The notes beneath the pieces were generated by a model, which was not told the origin of the DNA, searched no databases, and saw nothing but the letters and a program-made list of their open reading frames with translations. The position numbers and the translations under genes are program-made. Positions 1 to 8,819 of a DNA stretch of 59,929 nt are shown here, piece after piece (the stretch's first letter is position 1; every line of letters begins with the position of its first letter). Source of the stretch: Gemmatimonadaceae bacterium (GTDB taxonomy: Bacteria > Gemmatimonadota > Gemmatimonadetes > Gemmatimonadales > Gemmatimonadaceae); the NCBI GenBank assembly GCA_016720905.1, contig JADKJT010000018.1, positions 1 through 59,929 of the forward strand, given 5' to 3'.

Positions 1-829
1 CATTCGACGGCGTCGAAACTCTTCCACGGTCCGTCGCGATAGATGACCCGTCTTGAAGAGCCCAATGATCGTTCGGCCAGGGCGTTGTCGTAGGAGTCGC
101 CACGGCTGCCGACCGACGGCGCAATGCCGGCTTCCGCCAGCCGCTCGGTGTACCGAATGCAGATACCGCCCGCCGTGGTCGCTGTGATGTACCAGCGGCC
201 CGTCGGTGTCGCGATCCGCCAGCGCTTGTTCGAGTGCATCGAGGGCCAGGTCACTGCGCATCGAGGTACTCGCGCGCCAGCCCACAATACGCCGCGCAAA
301 CACGTCAATCACAAACGCGACGTACACGAAGCCGCGCCACGTGGAGACGTACGTGAAGTCCGACACCCACAGCTGATTCGGGCGCGTCGCCGTGAAGTTG
401 CGTTGCACCAGATCGCGCGGCGGTTCGCTGTGCACGTCCGGGATGGTCGTCTGCACGCGTCGCCCGCGCACGACACCGCGCTGCCCATCCGCCTGCATCA
501 GGCGGCTACCGTGCAGCGCGCGACGCTGTGGCGTTCGCGGCGCAGCTCCTTCCACACTTCTTCGCGCCGTACACGCGCCGATTAGCGCGCCAGACGCGCG
601 CAATCTCGGGGCGGAGTTCGGCATCGCGCTGCGCACGCGCCGGCACCCGCGACGGGTCCACCGCACGCGCTTTCTGCTCGTAGTACCAGGACGGAGCGGT
701 CTGCAACTGCGCAGATCGGCTCGACTCCAAACCTCTTCCCGATGCGCGTCGATGAAGGACACGATCACGGCCCGCGGCGGTCGAGCTCCGCCTGGGCAAA
801 ATACGCAGACGCCTTGCGGAGGATTTCAT
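1..829 (-). pseudogene. IS3-family transposase OrfB (DDE integrase core), frameshifted and cut by the window edge
   Basis: Conserved OrfB pieces appear in order in different minus-strand frames: an N-terminal stretch with APSWYYEQKAR, then RRVYGAKK, a core with RPNQLWVSDFTYVSTWRGF (first catalytic Asp), then VHHSDHGGRY (second Asp), and GSRGDSYDNALAE leading to the catalytic Glu. Joining them needs about five frame changes, near 745, 725, 575, 165 and 60. The 3' end lies beyond base 1. Known for the family: these residues form the rve/DDE catalytic triad. The number of indels argues for decay; sequence error cannot be excluded. Confidence 0.8.
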
Positions 830-1085
830 TCGCGCGGCGCAGTTCCTTGTTCTCGCGTTCGAGCGCCTTGACGCGCGCGTGTTCCTCGGTGGTCACCCCG
901 GCGCGTCGGCCGGTGTCGACCGCTCGCCGCTTGATCCAGCTGCTGAGCGTCTGCGCCGAGCAGCCAATCTTGGCCGCGACGGACGTGATCGCCGCCCACT
1001 GCGAGGTATGCTCCTTCTCGTGCTCATACACCAGCCGCACTGCCCGCTCACGCACTTCTGAGGAAAACCGTGGTCGTTTCGCCAT
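765..1085 (-). CDS. IS3-family transposase OrfA (helix-turn-helix subunit)
   Basis: A 106-residue protein that would bind the element's terminal repeats together with OrfB. The first 60 residues form a transposase_8-type helix-turn-helix starting KRPRFSSEVRERAVRLV and containing SAQTLSSWIKR. A leucine-zipper-like stretch follows (ALERENKELRRANEILRKAS), the IS3 OrfA multimerisation region. The ATG at 1085 has GGAG six bases upstream. Length is normal for the family. OrfB follows at once in another frame, as in IS3 elements that make OrfAB by frameshifting. This part looks intact although its partner is broken. Confidence 0.85.
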   Translation of the reverse strand: MAKRPRFSSEVRERAVRLVYEHEKEHTSQWAAITSVAAKIGCSAQTLSSWIKRRAVDTGRRAGVTTEEHARVKALERENKELRRANEILRKASAYFAQAELDRRGP

Positions 1086-1142
1086 GACTCCAACCTCTCA
1101 CACTTTGGAGTCTCCTGTAAACCCGGGTCGATTCAAGTCGAC

Positions 1143-2624
1143 AAATCGCCTTGTCCTGGGCGAACGAGACGCTGAGTGATCTACAGAGTCCGAGGGTGGA
1201 GTCGGCTGTGGACTCTGCCATAGCGCGCGAGACCTCTGCACGTCTAAGGCCTGATGGATCAGCGCCGAATGCCAACCCGCGAAGCAGGGTCGCTTCCGGC
1301 AACTCTGCGCATTCAGTTTTCGGGCGAGGCAGAGTGTTGAGGTCAGCGTTGCGTGCGCCGACGTTGTATGACGGCCATCGCTCGAGCCACCACTCATCTT
1401 CGCGGACCTCGACCACGCGAGGCGCTGGACGTTGACGGTGCTCCCTCGCTCTCGGTGTTCGAATGCAAGACCCACGTAGGCCGCGCAGCGAGCAGGCGCG
1501 CATCGAGCCAGTCGGCCAATGCGATGCACGCTTTAGACGGCGTCCAACCGTCGGCGTTTTCAGTGAGTCCAGGCAAGTCCGAAAAACCAATCGATAGCCG
1601 CCGTACATCCCCGACTGCCTATACCGATCAAACTTTTCATCGGAAAGGCCGAACCGTTTGCCTTCTGGCGATTCCCCTTACACCATGCGGAGACGCCACG
1701 AATGCCCGAAAGCGGTCGCGTCTTAGCGTCGTTCGCCAGTAGGTTCGTGCGTGCAATCCACATTAGCTCGAGAGGGCGAAGCCATGCATAGCGATCACGC
1801 TGCTCTGACCTACTGCTCACGCCCGTACCGCCAGCTGCTGTGAACGCTGCGTGCGAGCGCACAAGACTCCAAGCGAGAATAGTTACCCAGCGACCATCCG
1901 AGATGCGACCACTCATGTTCGGAGCAACCGCATCAGCGAACTGGTCAGCAAGCGCACGAATGCTGGTAAGCGGATCTCCGCGTCGCTCGACGATTGGCTC
2001 CCCAAGGCGCGGTAAATAGGGCGCGAGGTTTTGGCGGCCCTTCGATTGACGCAGCAGCGACCATTAGTTTCTCTGCTCAACGTGGATTCAACAAGTCGAT
2101 GAGCGGCGACGCTCATCGCAAGGCATCAGCGTCCTGCTTTGTGGATGAGTAGGCGATAATCCCCATTCAGGGCGCTACGCGCAAGTCTGCGGTGTACTCT
2201 TGTGAAGCGATTGGGGGGAATATGCGGACTGGGTCCGACAGTCGGACCTCACCCCGGTCGGAGAAGTCCTTCCAACAGTTCAGGTCGTCAGAGTCTCCGC
2301 GTCCGTATCCATCGTCGCGTACGATGGTTGAGGAAGCGGTGACTTTGTCAGATCCGAGATTTCGCGAATTGCGGTCGCTGAATGTCCCTGTTTCGTGCTC
2401 GGATTCGCTCGTGTGAGCGATGCCTGCAACAACAAACGCAAGTGCGCCTGCTCGAAGGCACCAATGCGCTTTGCAAGGTTCTTGCAGTTCTCGACGTCAA
2501 ACACCAGAAACACTGAACCCGGCACGCTGCCGTAGACGCCTTTCGCACGCTCATCCAGGTCTACTGGATGTAGCGTCCAACCCTTCCCTGAGGATGGCCC
2601 ACTTGGCAATGCCTCATTTGCTAC
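1143..2624. other. 1.5 kb with no convincing gene; possible decayed minus-strand ORF
   Basis: No frame gives a recognisable protein. Between about 1190 and 1916 the minus strand has protein-like pieces in three frames, such as NADGWTPSKACIALADWLDAR and VVEVREDEWWLERWPSYNVG, which would join with two frameshifts into one unrecognised protein. A second minus-strand open frame (2280-2609, containing PGSVFLVFDVENCKNLAKRI) runs up to the IS630 insertion and has no clear start. No RNA gene was seen. Confidence 0.35.
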
Positions 2625-2626
2625 TA

Positions 2627-3763
2627 GTGTAGTGTCGCAGAAATAGCGTGCATAATACGGCGAGTGGTGTTATCTTGTGGTCCATGCCACTGCCGATTCG
2701 GAAAATCGCATTGCGTCGCGGCGACCGCAGCCAGTTGGAGCACCTGGTGCGGTCGCGGACGACAGCCCACCGCGTCGTCGAGCGGGCGCAGATCGTGTTG
2801 GCCTCCGCGGTCGGCGAGGCGGGGAATGCGATCTGTGCGCAGTTCGGCGTGTCGCGGCCCACGGTGTCGCGCTGGTTGGATCGCTATGAGGCGGAGGGGC
2901 TGACCGGGCTCGAAGCCGATCGTCCGCGCGCCGGTCGGCCGAAGCAAATCACCCTCGTGGAAGAAGCGGCGATCGTCGAGCGCACGCTGCATACCGCTCC
3001 GCCCAGCGGCACGCATTGGAGTACGCGCCTGATGGCGCAGGTCAGCGGCCACCATCACGCGACCATTGCGCGCATCTGGCAGGCGCACGGGCTGAAGCCG
3101 CATCGGGTGAAGCGGTTTAAGCTGTCGACCGATCCTGAGTTCGTCAGCAAGCTGCGCGATGTGGTGGGGCTCTATCTGAATCCGCCGGAACGCGCCGTCG
3201 TCTTTTCGTTCGACGAGAAGAGTCAGATCCAGGCGCTCGATCGCACGCAACCGGGGCTGCCCTTGAAGAAAGGCCGCGCCGGCACGATGACGCACGACTA
3301 CAAACGGCATGGGACGACGACGCTGTTCGCCGCGCTCGACGTCGCCACCGGGAAGATTCTGCAGGACTGCATGCCGCAGCACCGCCATCAGGAATTCCTC
3401 GTGTTTCTCAAGCAGATGGCGCGCAGCGTCCCGAAAGAATTCGCCATCCATGTCATCCTCGACAACTACGCCACGCACAAACATGCGGACGTAAAGCGGT
3501 GGTTGCAGCGCAATAAGCGCGTGCACTTCCACTTCACACCCACGTCCGCCTCTTGGCTCAATCTGGTCGAGCGCTTCTTCGGTGAGCTGACCGAACGCCA
3601 GATTCGTCGCCTCGCCGTCACCAGCGTCGATCAACTCATTGCGGCGATCACCGCGTACATCGACCGCCGCAACGCACACCCCACCCCGTTTGTTTGGACC
3701 GCCACCGTGCAACAGATTCTCAAGAAGGTCGGGAAAGCGAACGCAACTTTGGCGACACTACAC
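2627..3763 (+). mobile_element. IS630-family insertion sequence, copy 1 (intact)
   Basis: An 1137-bp element bounded by TA dinucleotides at 2625-2626 and 3764-3765, the TA target duplication expected of IS630/mariner transposition. The ends are inverted repeats: the left begins GTGTAGTGTCGCAGAAA and the right, read on the minus strand, GTGTAGTGTCGCCAAAG (12 perfect bases, then partial). It carries one intact transposase. The target before insertion would have read gctacTAgtagg, in sequence of unknown function. A nearly identical copy lies at 15349-16482 in the same orientation. Confidence 0.93.
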
Positions 3764-3766
3764 TAG
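2684..3766 (+). CDS. IS630-family transposase
   Basis: A 360-residue transposase. The N-terminal 110 residues hold paired helix-turn-helix domains (QFGVSRPTVSRWLDRYEAEG, HTH_29/32 type). The DDE domain follows: first Asp in VVFSFDEKSQIQALDRTQPG, second in HVILDNYATHKHADV, Glu in SASWLNLVERFFGELTERQ. It ends LATLH with a TAG stop built from the terminal TA. The start is the ATG before PLPIRKIAL; the frame is open upstream to 2648 without conserved sequence. Length and motif spacing are normal, so this copy should be active and could mobilise the damaged second copy. Confidence 0.93.
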   Translation: MPLPIRKIALRRGDRSQLEHLVRSRTTAHRVVERAQIVLASAVGEAGNAICAQFGVSRPTVSRWLDRYEAEGLTGLEADRPRAGRPKQITLVEEAAIVERTLHTAPPSGTHWSTRLMAQVSGHHHATIARIWQAHGLKPHRVKRFKLSTDPEFVSKLRDVVGLYLNPPERAVVFSFDEKSQIQALDRTQPGLPLKKGRAGTMTHDYKRHGTTTLFAALDVATGKILQDCMPQHRHQEFLVFLKQMARSVPKEFAIHVILDNYATHKHADVKRWLQRNKRVHFHFTPTSASWLNLVERFFGELTERQIRRLAVTSVDQLIAAITAYIDRRNAHPTPFVWTATVQQILKKVGKANATLATLH

Positions 3767-4150
3767 TAGGATAAGTCTGGTCGGCGACACCCCTCATGAC
3801 TTCGATCATCCCAAGGTTCAAGCGGCAGCTTGGGAAGTGCTGATAAGCCCCACCTTGCGGGCGCGAGCGTGTGCGCCTTCAGGATCGATGCAGCCAGGCG
3901 TTTCAAAACGATCAGTCCGGTGTCACCTGGCGGGAAGTAGCTGGCGATGGCTTTGTTCAGCTTTGGCATCGGTCCATCAAGAGTGGGAGGGTGATTGCGA
4001 CGCAGCCAAGTCCTTGGAAGTATTGCAGCTTGGCAAGGTGATACTAGCACGGCGGGCTAACTCAGGCATCTCCACTTTCGTAGACACGATGTCAATGGAA
4101 ATCCTGCTTCCGAGGCGGGCGGAAACTCTACAGTGCTGATCAGCCAAGGA
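3767..4150. other. Unassigned sequence right of IS630 copy 1
   Basis: About 380 bp without a recognisable gene. A minus-strand frame (3763-4050) runs into the IS end and has no homologue I recognise. Joining the two IS flanks does not restore an open frame on the minus strand, because a stop lies close to the insertion point. Confidence 0.3.
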
Positions 4151-4423
4151 CTACTCCACCGTCGCGCGAGGCACAAACCGTTCCACCGCCCCCTCAATAA
4201 GCTCAAACACGCGTCCATCATCATCCGCCTGCGTCCGCCCCAGCAACCCATCCACCCAGCGCTGCGGAATCCACGCGGTCCCATGCGCCGCCCCCAGCGC
4301 CCCGCCCACAATCGACGCAATCGTGTCGTTGTCCCGTGTCTCGTTCACGGCCTGCTCCATGGCCACCACCGGTTCGTGACCGTGCCGAGCGAGGATGTAC
4401 ATCACACTCGGCACCGTCTCCAT
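4151..4423 (-). pseudogene. ADP-ribosylglycohydrolase (DraG/ADPRH family), C-terminal fragment
   Basis: The last 90 residues of an ADP-ribosylglycohydrolase. METVPSVMYILARHG is followed by NETRDNDTIASIVGGALGAAHG, which carries the C-terminal metal-binding DNDT motif, and by the conserved RWVDGL. The N-terminal two thirds, with the first metal ligands, are missing, so it cannot be active. It differs from the fuller copy at 6681-7609 and is a separate paralogue remnant. Two further fragments of this family occur at 16540-16655 and 30645-30725. Confidence 0.8.
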
Positions 4424-4541
4424 AGAGCCGGAGACACCTGCTTCAGTGGCTCAGCATTCGTGCCGATGATGGCGGAGATGACGAGCCGTACGGTACTTTG
4501 TGCGTGGCGGGAGTAAGGCCGCTGGCCGGTTGCACATCAGC

Positions 4542-5246
4542 CTATATCGCGAACTCAGCAGGAAGCCCGTAAAGCCTGTGCTGGCACGAGAGCACCACCT
4601 CGATCGGCTCCTCAATGGCATGGCGTGGCGCAAGCATCATCCCGCGATCCGGTATGTCACACAAGGGATTGGGTTGCGCATAAAGAAACTGCATGACCGC
4701 TGCTTCAAATCTCTCAAGTATTCTGGGAGCGGTTCCCACGTCCACCACGAAAATTCGAAAGCTTGACAACTGTCTTCGCGCAGCCGCCTCGAGTTCCAGT
4801 CGACGTACCTCGTACTCAGCAACCCGCTCCCGTGGGCGCGCCTTTGTCCAGAATCCATGCCAATGCTCGACGCGCTTCCCGTCTCGCAGCGCGTCAACAT
4901 CAAGGATGGTGTACACGCCGTTCAAGTATCCCCGAGTGTGCTCCCTCAATCGAGTGGAGACCGGACGCCTAGTGATGCCCGCGCCATACAGCAGGAACCC
5001 ATCGGCGTATTCAAACGTCCAAAGGTAGACTCCGGGGGTTGAGGGCGCGCCTGGCAGTATTGATTCGGTGTTGGGCCACGCAAATGGTCCTTCCCAGACA
5101 GATTCGATGCGTTTCGTCACTAGGCGCAAGACCGGGTTTGGAGTTCTTGTCGGCACAATATAGAACGACCACTGGGAAACGTTCAAAGGATCGGACGTCG
5201 AACAAGTTTGACATACGATTCTGCGCGGTCGCAGCGACATTGGCAA
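4542..5246 (-). CDS. Hypothetical protein with a GIY-YIG-like region
   Basis: A 234-residue protein, complete in one frame and divergent from the operon that starts at 5262. Its middle reads TPGVYLWTFEYADGFLLYGA, then GITRRPVSTRLREHTRGY. A 'PGVY...LLYxAGIT..R...RLREH' layout resembles the GIY-YIG nuclease core, with the two Tyr strands and a helix bearing Arg. The expected Glu and Asn were not identified, so catalysis is uncertain. The ATG at 5246 is one choice; a start closer to QWSFYIVPT is possible. No signal peptide or membrane segment. Function unknown; a DNA-processing or structural role would be inference. Confidence 0.65.
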   Translation of the reverse strand: MPMSLRPRRIVCQTCSTSDPLNVSQWSFYIVPTRTPNPVLRLVTKRIESVWEGPFAWPNTESILPGAPSTPGVYLWTFEYADGFLLYGAGITRRPVSTRLREHTRGYLNGVYTILDVDALRDGKRVEHWHGFWTKARPRERVAEYEVRRLELEAAARRQLSSFRIFVVDVGTAPRILERFEAAVMQFLYAQPNPLCDIPDRGMMLAPRHAIEEPIEVVLSCQHRLYGLPAEFAI

Positions 5247-5261
5247 TGACGTGCGTGACCA

Positions 5262-6122
5262 ATGCGCAGCGACGTCGCTTACTCTACCTTGGGGCGCGAC
5301 AGTCAGTGGCGCGCATCCCTCACCCGATACGATCGCCTTAGTCGAGATCCATCAGCTCGTTCAATCCTCCCCGTGCGCATTGTCTCCTGGAATGTCCTCA
5401 TCGGCGGTGGCCTTCGCATCAGGTCCATCGTTGACTGCCTGCTTCAGCGTCAACCCGATGTGATCGTCCTGCAGGAAACCCTCGCCAAGCGCGAGGATGC
5501 ACTCTGCGGACGGCTGCGTGACGCCGGATTCTCACATCATGCGACCGCCCCTCGTGAATCCGGCCAACGCGGGCTTTGTGTGCTGTCCCGTCACGCATTC
5601 GAGGTATTGGACTCCCCGTCGCACGCCGCCCTGCACACCCGCGGATGGTTGGAGTTGAGACTCCCGCATGCCGGCATCGACGTCGGCGCGGTATACGCGC
5701 CTGCATCGGCGCCAAAGCTTCCGGCATTCTGGTCGGCCGCTCAGGCGTGGTGGCCGGCGTGTGTTGATCGGCCGTACCTGCTCATTGGAGACTTCAATGC
5801 CGGAGAGTCCCACGTCGACTCCAACCATCGGTTCCAGGCCGACGCAGGTATGGTCGCTCTTCGCAATTCCGGCCTGGTCGACGCTTGGCGACTCATGCAC
5901 CGCGACAAGCGCGAGTTCACATGGCACGTGACGAACAGGGGAAAGACTTTTCCGTTCCGCCTCGACCATGCATTTGTGTCACCTGCGCTGGCATCGCAGG
6001 TCTCTGCGTGCACCTACGATCACACCGTGCGCGAGACGAAACTATCCGACCACTCGATGCTGTTGCTCGATATCGATGTTGCCGTCGCTTCGCCCCTGGC
6101 ACCGATTGGTGAGGCGTCATGA
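5262..6122 (+). CDS. Endonuclease/exonuclease/phosphatase (EEP) family protein
   Basis: An Mg-dependent phosphoesterase of the DNase I/exonuclease III/sphingomyelinase fold; the substrate cannot be read from sequence. EEP signatures in order: IVSWN (metal Asn near 44), VIVLQET (metal Glu near 72), LLIGDFNAGE (Asp/Asn near 177), LDHAFVS (Asp near 235) and LSDHSML (catalytic Asp-His near 263). Conserved similarity begins at VRIVSWN, where a GTG at 5373 is an alternative start; the first 37 residues are Arg/Ser-rich and may not be translated. No signal peptide. It is first in a three-gene run: its TGA overlaps the next ATG (ATGA at 6119-6122). Confidence 0.85.
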   Translation: MRSDVAYSTLGRDSQWRASLTRYDRLSRDPSARSILPVRIVSWNVLIGGGLRIRSIVDCLLQRQPDVIVLQETLAKREDALCGRLRDAGFSHHATAPRESGQRGLCVLSRHAFEVLDSPSHAALHTRGWLELRLPHAGIDVGAVYAPASAPKLPAFWSAAQAWWPACVDRPYLLIGDFNAGESHVDSNHRFQADAGMVALRNSGLVDAWRLMHRDKREFTWHVTNRGKTFPFRLDHAFVSPALASQVSACTYDHTVRETKLSDHSMLLLDIDVAVASPLAPIGEAS

Positions 6123-6684
6123 ACCCTGATCGACTCGTGACCCAGCCGCCTATCGTCAATGCGTATTGCGTCTCCCCCGGCCTAGTGTACGCCGGCGAAT
6201 ATCCCGGGAGCCGGCCGCACACACCCGATGCGCAAACCAATGCGAGACTCGCGGCTTTTCTCGACGCTGGCATCACCGCCTACATCGACCTCACCGAGCC
6301 GCAGGAACTCAATCCGTACGCCGAGTCGCTTCACCAGCTCGCCCGCGCACGCCATAGCGCGATCATCCATCAGCGTCACGCGATTCGCGATGTCAGCACC
6401 TGCACCGAGTCCACCATGCGCGGCATCCTCGATACTATCGATGCGCACCACGCCGCGCCGGGCGCTCGGTCTATGTCCACTGCTGGGGTGGCATTGGCCG
6501 TACCGGCATGGTGGTCGGTTGCTGGTTGGTCCGGCAAGGCGCCACGCCCGAACAGGCGCTGGCCCAGGTGAGCGCCGGCTGGCAGTCCATGTCGCCCCAC
6601 AAATTGCACCGTAACGCCGGCAAGACGTCACCGGAAACCGCTGAGCAGATTGCCATGGTGCGCGCGTGGCAGCCAAACACATGA
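6119..6684 (+). pseudogene. Protein tyrosine/dual-specificity phosphatase, one frameshift
   Basis: The first frame (6119 to about 6470) encodes the phosphatase N-terminus (VYAGEYPGS, ITAYIDLTEPQEL). The active site lies in the next frame from about 6470: VYVHCWGGIGRTGMVVG, a complete HCX5RTG loop with catalytic Cys and Arg. That frame runs to a TGA at 6682-6684. One indel near 6465-6472 separates the halves; repaired, the protein has about 187 residues, normal for the family. It overlaps both neighbours by ATGA, so the operon layout is intact. With every motif present, this is either a very recent mutation or a sequence error. Confidence 0.8.
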
Positions 6685-7609
6685 CCCAATCCTCCACGCG
6701 CGATCGCGCCGTTGGCGCACTGCTCGGCCTCGCCGTCGGTGACGCACTCGGCACCACCCTCGAGTTCAAGCGTCCTGGCAGCTTCACTCCGCTCACCGAC
6801 ATGATCGGTGGTGGCCCATTCGACCTGCAACCGGGGCAGTGGACCGACGACACGTCCATGGCGCTCTGCCTCGGCGAAAGTCTGCTCGCGTGCAACGGGT
6901 TCGACGCGCACGATCAGATGTCGCGCTACCTGCGCTGGTATCGCGACGGATATTGGTCCAGCACCGGCCACTGCTTCGACATCGGCAACACGGTGCGCGA
7001 AGCGCTCTCGGCACCTTTGAGCGCGGTGGCGCGCCACCGTGGGGCCCCACCCGCGAGCAATCCGCCGGGAACGGGTCACTCATGCGTCTCGCCCCGGTGC
7101 CCATCTACTGGCATCGCGATCCGGCAACCGCCATTGCGCGCGCTGCCGACAGTTCGCGCACCACGCATGGCGCGCCCGTCGCCGTCGATGCATGTCGCTT
7201 CGCCAGTGGCCTGATCGTCGGCGCAATCAACGGCGCCACCAGGGAACAACTGCTTGCGCCGCGATACGCGCCGGTGCCCGACGCATGGGTGGCCGAGCCG
7301 TTGCATCCGCTCATCGATGCCATTGCCGGCGGCTCGTACGCGCGCAAGTCGCCGCCAGACATCCAAGGCACTGGCTATGTCGTGCACTCGCTCGAAGCCG
7401 CGCTCTGGGCGTTCGCCACCACCAGTGACTTTCGCACTGGCGCGCTGGCCGCCGTCAACCTCGGAGATGATGCGGACACCACTGGGGCGATCTATGGGCA
7501 GCTGGCCGGTGCGTACTACGGCGTGGACGGGATTCCGCAGGCGTGGCGCGAACGCGTGACACGCGCGGACGAGATCGTGGAGATGGCGGAGCGGTTGGCG
7601 CGCGGATAG
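6681..7609 (+). pseudogene. ADP-ribosylglycohydrolase (DraG/ADPRH family), one frameshift
   Basis: It would remove ADP-ribose from a modified target using a di-metal site. N-terminal frame: GALLGLAVGDALGTTLEF, then the metal motif GQWTDDTSMALCLGES. After an indel near 7005-7015 the second frame continues GAPPWGPTREQSAGNGSLMR and ends with the second metal motif NLGDDADTTGAIYGQLAG. Both motifs survive; repaired length is about 310 residues, as in the family. The ATG at 6681 overlaps the phosphatase stop (a GTG at 6666 is an alternative). Pairing with a phosphatase suggests a role in removing a phosphate or nucleotide modification, an inference. Its 3' end recurs at 16540-16655. Confidence 0.85.
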
Positions 7610-7679
7610 CGGGGTCTGTTGAAGGATCAAGCATGATTCCACTCGGCTGTAGGCCGACCCATCCGGCAAGCAGTCAGCC
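7610..7679 (+). repeat. Conserved 3' flank of the ADP-ribosylglycohydrolase gene, duplicated at 16656-16726
   Basis: About 70 bp between the gene stop and the first 47-nt repeat, nearly identical to 16656-16726. It contains CGGCTGTAGGCCG, a short hairpin (CGGCT-GTA-AGCCG in the second copy) that could act as a transcript 3' end, though no U-tract follows. Confidence 0.7.
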
Positions 7680-7726
7680 ATGCAATGATTTGATCATGGC
7701 GGCCCGTGCGCGGGCTCACGATGTTG
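7680..7726 (+). repeat. 47-nt structured repeat, copy 1
   Basis: Conserved 5' arm (GCAATGATTTGATCATGGC), 16 variable bases and 3' arm CACGATGTTG. The variable part folds as GCCCG-TGCG-CGGGC. The arms pair imperfectly: CAA with TTG, and a GAT or TGA block with the CACGAT region. It lies 70 bp after the ADP-ribosylglycohydrolase stop. Confidence 0.8.
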
Positions 7727-7835
7727 CGAATGTTTGAGCGTTCGCCGTCCGACGGAGCGTGAACATTTCAAGTCCAGCGCGGTCCGCTACACTCGCCGCC
7801 GTCCCGAGACCGATTGGCGATTCGGGACGAATGGA

Positions 7836-7930
7836 TCGGGCGGGCGGGCCCCCGCCGGCGGGCGCCCCGCGGGGGGCGCCGCGGGGGGGCCGGGGCGGGC
7901 CGCCGGGGGCGGCGGGGGGGGCGTTCCTCG
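7836..7930. other. GC-only low-complexity patch, possible sequence artefact
   Basis: From about 7836 to 7925 the sequence is almost purely G and C, with runs such as GCGGGGGGGCC and a terminal run of eight G. It lies just before the DUF2283 start and resembles nothing else in the window except the patch at 56.3 kb. It has no codon structure that matches a family. Confidence 0.5.
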
Positions 7931-7946
7931 ACCGCAGGTTCCGCCC

Positions 7947-8153
7947 ATGAACGTGAAGTACTTCAAGGACACCGATACCGCACTTTTGGAGTTCTCTGAC
8001 GCGCCCGTGGACGAGACGCGCGAGATCGCCGAAAACGTGGTGGTGGACCTCGACAAAGATGGCAACCTGGTCAGCATGACCATCGAGCACGCGGCCGTCG
8101 TCGCCAAGCTCCCGCAGCTCAGTCTCGAGGAGTTCGATGTCAGCGCGGCGTAA
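7947..8153 (+). CDS. DUF2283 domain protein (small TA-associated protein)
   Basis: A 68-residue protein in DUF2283 form: MNVKYFKDTDTALLEFSD, an alternating segment ending VVVDLDKDGNLVSMTIE, and a C-terminus LPQLSLEEFDVSAA. These small proteins often sit beside toxin genes and are thought to be antitoxins, but the biochemistry is unsettled. The ATG at 7947 starts the domain; the open frame upstream runs through the GC patch and is not protein-like. Just downstream (about 8160) a short stretch reading IVRLLLDA resembles the start of a DUF5615 toxin, so the original partner may have been lost. Confidence 0.8.
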   Translation: MNVKYFKDTDTALLEFSDAPVDETREIAENVVVDLDKDGNLVSMTIEHAAVVAKLPQLSLEEFDVSAA

Positions 8154-8413
8154 CGCAGATCGTTCGGTTACTGCTCGACGCTGGTCGAACTCGCGCGGCC
8201 GAATCAAGCCCAGCACGCATGTGGTCCGGCTGCGCAAGCCAGACCTGCCAGTCGCCGATGAAGCCGGGGGCGGGTGCTCGCGCAGCCGTGTTTGGGCACG
8301 CCCCGCGCCATCGCGATCTTCGTCTTTGGCGACTCCCTGACGAAGAAGCCGTAGGGCATGCGACCTGCGGCTTCGCGAGCGGCGTGTCGATGAAGTCCTC
8401 GTCGCGAGGGGAT
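8154..8413. other. TA debris without a definable gene
   Basis: The first bases after the DUF2283 stop (about 8160-8185) resemble the start of the DUF5615 toxin at 17901 (shared tcggttact.ctcgacg). The rest has no recognisable product in any frame. Confidence 0.3.
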
Positions 8414-8541
8414 TCAGCGTGCCCGAAGCAGCCGGTCTACGTTTCGTCGTTGATGAAGGCAGGCGCGAACTTCGATCATGTCGGCGGTGACGCGATAGTA
8501 GATCGAGTACGGGAAGCGCCGCAGCAGAATCCGCCGAACTA
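8414..8541 (-). pseudogene. RelE/ParE-family toxin, C-terminal fragment
   Basis: About 40 codons with the ParE end: RRILLRRFPYSIYYRVTADM, then IEVRACLHQRRN, stopping at 8414-8416. The FPY..YYRV and H.RR features are typical of ParE/RelE strands and C-terminus. The first half of the toxin is absent; the fragment begins inside the 3' end of the antitoxin gene in the +1 frame, as if a deletion fused them. It should be inactive, leaving the antitoxin alone. Confidence 0.7.
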
Positions 8542-8751
8542 CGGCGTCTTCAATCGCTGCTTGAGCTCGTCCCAGGGCTCCGACGGCTGTTCAGATGGAT
8601 CACGCAGTCGTGACTCCAACGTCTCGCGATGCCATTCGGGCACCGGCACCGCCTGCGGGTCGTCAAGACTGTCCCACACCTCCTCGAGGAGGCGGAGGCG
8701 TGCCTCCGAGGGCAAGCTCAGAATTTCGTCGCGCAGCGGTCGGGATGCCAT
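8539..8751 (-). CDS. Addiction-module antitoxin (RelB/ParD-like, TIGR02574 type)
   Basis: A 70-residue antitoxin. MASRPLRDEILSLPSEARLR and LLEEVWDSLDD match the 'addiction module component' family, whose helices recognise DNA and neutralise a ParE/RelE toxin. The start at 8751 fits the family; the frame is open further upstream. Its stop lies where a truncated ParE fragment begins, so it is probably an orphan. Both are on the minus strand, opposite to most cassettes of the island. Confidence 0.8.
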   Translation of the reverse strand: MASRPLRDEILSLPSEARLRLLEEVWDSLDDPQAVPVPEWHRETLESRLRDPSEQPSEPWDELKQRLKTP

Positions 8752-8819
8752 GTATGGAGTCTCGCGCAAAGATCCAGCCGAATCAAGCCGTGCGTGATTT
8801 TGATGCGCCATGAACGCGT

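Larger units (their letters stand above)
1..1142 (-). mobile_element. IS3-family insertion sequence, partial and decayed
   Basis: Two reading frames in IS3 order on the minus strand: a small helix-turn-helix OrfA (765-1085) followed by a DDE-type OrfB in several frames. The outer end is placed near 1142, where the minus strand reads TGTCGACTTGAATCG, starting with the TG usual for IS3 ends; this boundary is a guess. The other end lies outside the window. OrfB needs several frameshifts, so the copy is probably dead unless the indels are sequence errors. Confidence 0.75.

Noticed and set aside
2624..3712. 362-codon minus-strand frame opposite IS630 copy 1
   Set aside because: Mirror of the transposase, Arg/His-rich and without motifs; repeated only because the IS is repeated.
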